6,139 bases of DNA from assembly GCA_029934215.1 (NCBI GenBank), contig JAOZMR010000171.1:1-6139 (forward strand), in the 5' to 3' direction. Position 1 is the first letter of the stretch. Every line of letters starts with the position of its first letter. The position numbers and the translations under genes are program-made. The notes beneath the pieces are model-generated. The model made no database searches. It saw only the letters and a program-made list of their open reading frames with translations, and had not been told where the DNA came from. The stretch comes from Pontiellaceae bacterium (GTDB lineage: Bacteria; Verrucomicrobiota; Kiritimatiellia; Kiritimatiellales; Tichowtungiaceae). This document shows positions 5,238-6,139 of the stretch, one piece after another.

Positions 5238-6139
5238 TATTTTGTCCATTTCTGTTGAATCAGCATGCCCTTTAGGGCTCCGGTGGCGGTTTCGAGTTGA
5301 AGGTCGTGAAGTACGGCGTTTGTTTCAATGCCTAAATCGGGGTCCACGTTTTTCCGAGCTTTTTGTGTGCGTAGTTTGTATAGGTCTTCAAGGGGCATTT
5401 CAATGACGATGTCCGGTTCGATTCCTTTGTCGTGAATCACTCGTTCGCTAGGTGTGTAATATTTAGCGGTCGTCAGTTTGACCGCAGAGCCGTCCTGTAG
5501 CGGAAGAATGCTTTGAACGGAGCCTTTGCCAAATGTTTTTTCGCCAACGAGTACCGCTCGCTTATGGTCTTGCAACGCGCCCGCGACAATTTCTGATGCA
5601 CTCGCGCTTCCGCCGTTCACGAGAATCGCGATCGGGAAGTCAAGCCAGTGCGCACCTCCGCTCGATTTGAAAACCTGGCGTTGGTTTCCTTGTGTACGCC
5701 CCTGCGTGAAGACGATCATCTCCCCCTTCGGCAAGAACAGCTCTGCCACTTCTGCGGCGGCTGTGAGGAGTCCGCCAGGGTTGCCGCGCAGATCAATCAC
5801 AAGCGCCTCCAACCCCTCATCCACTAACGTTTGAATTTCGGTCTTGAGCTTTTCGCCCGTTGGGGCGTTGAATTGTGTGATGCGGACATAGCCAATTTGA
5901 TTCTCAAGCAGTTCGGCATCCTTCACGCTGGCGACATTAATTTCTTCTCGGATAATCGTGATTTCCTTGGTTTCATGCGTCGAAGGGCGGACTGTTTTGA
6001 TGATGACCTCGGTTCCGGGTTCGCCGCGCATAAGCTTCACAGATTCCGAAAGGCTCATCTCGCGTGTTTCTTCTCCGTCTACCTCAATGATGATATCTCC
6101 CGAAAGGATTCCGGCGCGAAAGCCAGGCGTATCCTCCAT
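5237..6139 (-). CDS. S41 family C-terminal processing peptidase, 5' end outside the window
   Basis: This is a serine endoprotease of the CtpA/Prc type that trims or degrades envelope proteins from the C-terminus, normally exported to the periplasm. The visible 300 residues start inside the PDZ domain (about 1-65, with PGFRAGILSGDIIIEVDGEE). Then come the strand with LRGNPGG (117-123), NGGSASASEI with the catalytic serine at 180, and KTFGKGSVQ with the catalytic lysine at 205. The 25-residue Ser-Lys spacing equals that of Prc and CtpA. GIEPDIVIEMP near 239-249 is the usual family end, followed by a short acidic/basic tail. The ATG at the right edge is not taken as the start, since the signal peptide, N-terminal domain and first part of the PDZ domain must lie beyond 6139. 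The stop TAA overlaps the tsaD ATG by one base. I do not assign a specific subfamily name. Confidence 0.95.
   Translation of the reverse strand: MEDTPGFRAGILSGDIIIEVDGEETREMSLSESVKLMRGEPGTEVIIKTVRPSTHETKEITIIREEINVASVKDAELLENQIGYVRITQFNAPTGEKLKTEIQTLVDEGLEALVIDLRGNPGGLLTAAAEVAELFLPKGEMIVFTQGRTQGNQRQVFKSSGGAHWLDFPIAILVNGGSASASEIVAGALQDHKRAVLVGEKTFGKGSVQSILPLQDGSAVKLTTAKYYTPSERVIHDKGIEPDIVIEMPLEDLYKLRTQKARKNVDPDLGIETNAVLHDLQLETATGALKGMLIQQKWTK

Overview
The window is a stretch of bacterial chromosome. All five recognisable genes lie on the minus strand and are read from right to left. In transcription order they are: the 3' part of an S41-family C-terminal processing peptidase (cut by the right edge); tsaD (tRNA t6A synthesis); and three genes of a V/A-type ATPase operon, namely peripheral-stalk subunit E, a DUF2764 protein and catalytic subunit A. 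The gene order E-DUF2764-A is the bacterial V-ATPase arrangement known from Chlamydiae, spirochaetes, Bacteroidota and other PVC-group bacteria. Together with the bacterial TsaD and S41 proteins it suggests a Gram-negative bacterium, perhaps of the Verrucomicrobiota/Kiritimatiellota side of the PVC group. That placement is an inference from gene order and protein style, not from a marker gene.

Right part (4176-6139): the S41 peptidase and tsaD overlap in a TAATG junction and are probably cotranscribed and translationally coupled. Middle (4011-4175): a short intergenic gap holds a copy of a dispersed hairpin repeat hard against the tsaD stop codon, then a plausible sigma-70 promoter and a good Shine-Dalgarno sequence for the E subunit. 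Centre (1063-4010): subunits E, DUF2764 and A are closely spaced. A four-unit 14-bp tandem repeat sits across the DUF2764 stop codon and the atpA leader, and atpA has no visible Shine-Dalgarno sequence.

Left part (1-1062): about 1 kb with no gene I can support. It is full of small inverted repeats: two more copies of the dispersed repeat, TTCCAA/TTGGAA palindromes, a CCCCTC/GAGGGG hairpin and several other stems. At the far left is a strong UUCG-loop hairpin that looks like the terminator of a plus-strand gene outside the window. The usual next gene, atpB, is therefore not adjacent to atpA.

The V-ATPase genes would form part of the soluble V1 sector and stalk of a membrane ion pump or synthase. 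TsaD modifies tRNAs, and the S41 protease acts in the cell envelope. I found no clear new defence or mobile system. The most unusual signals are the repeat family, the tandem repeat in the atpA leader, and the break after atpA.
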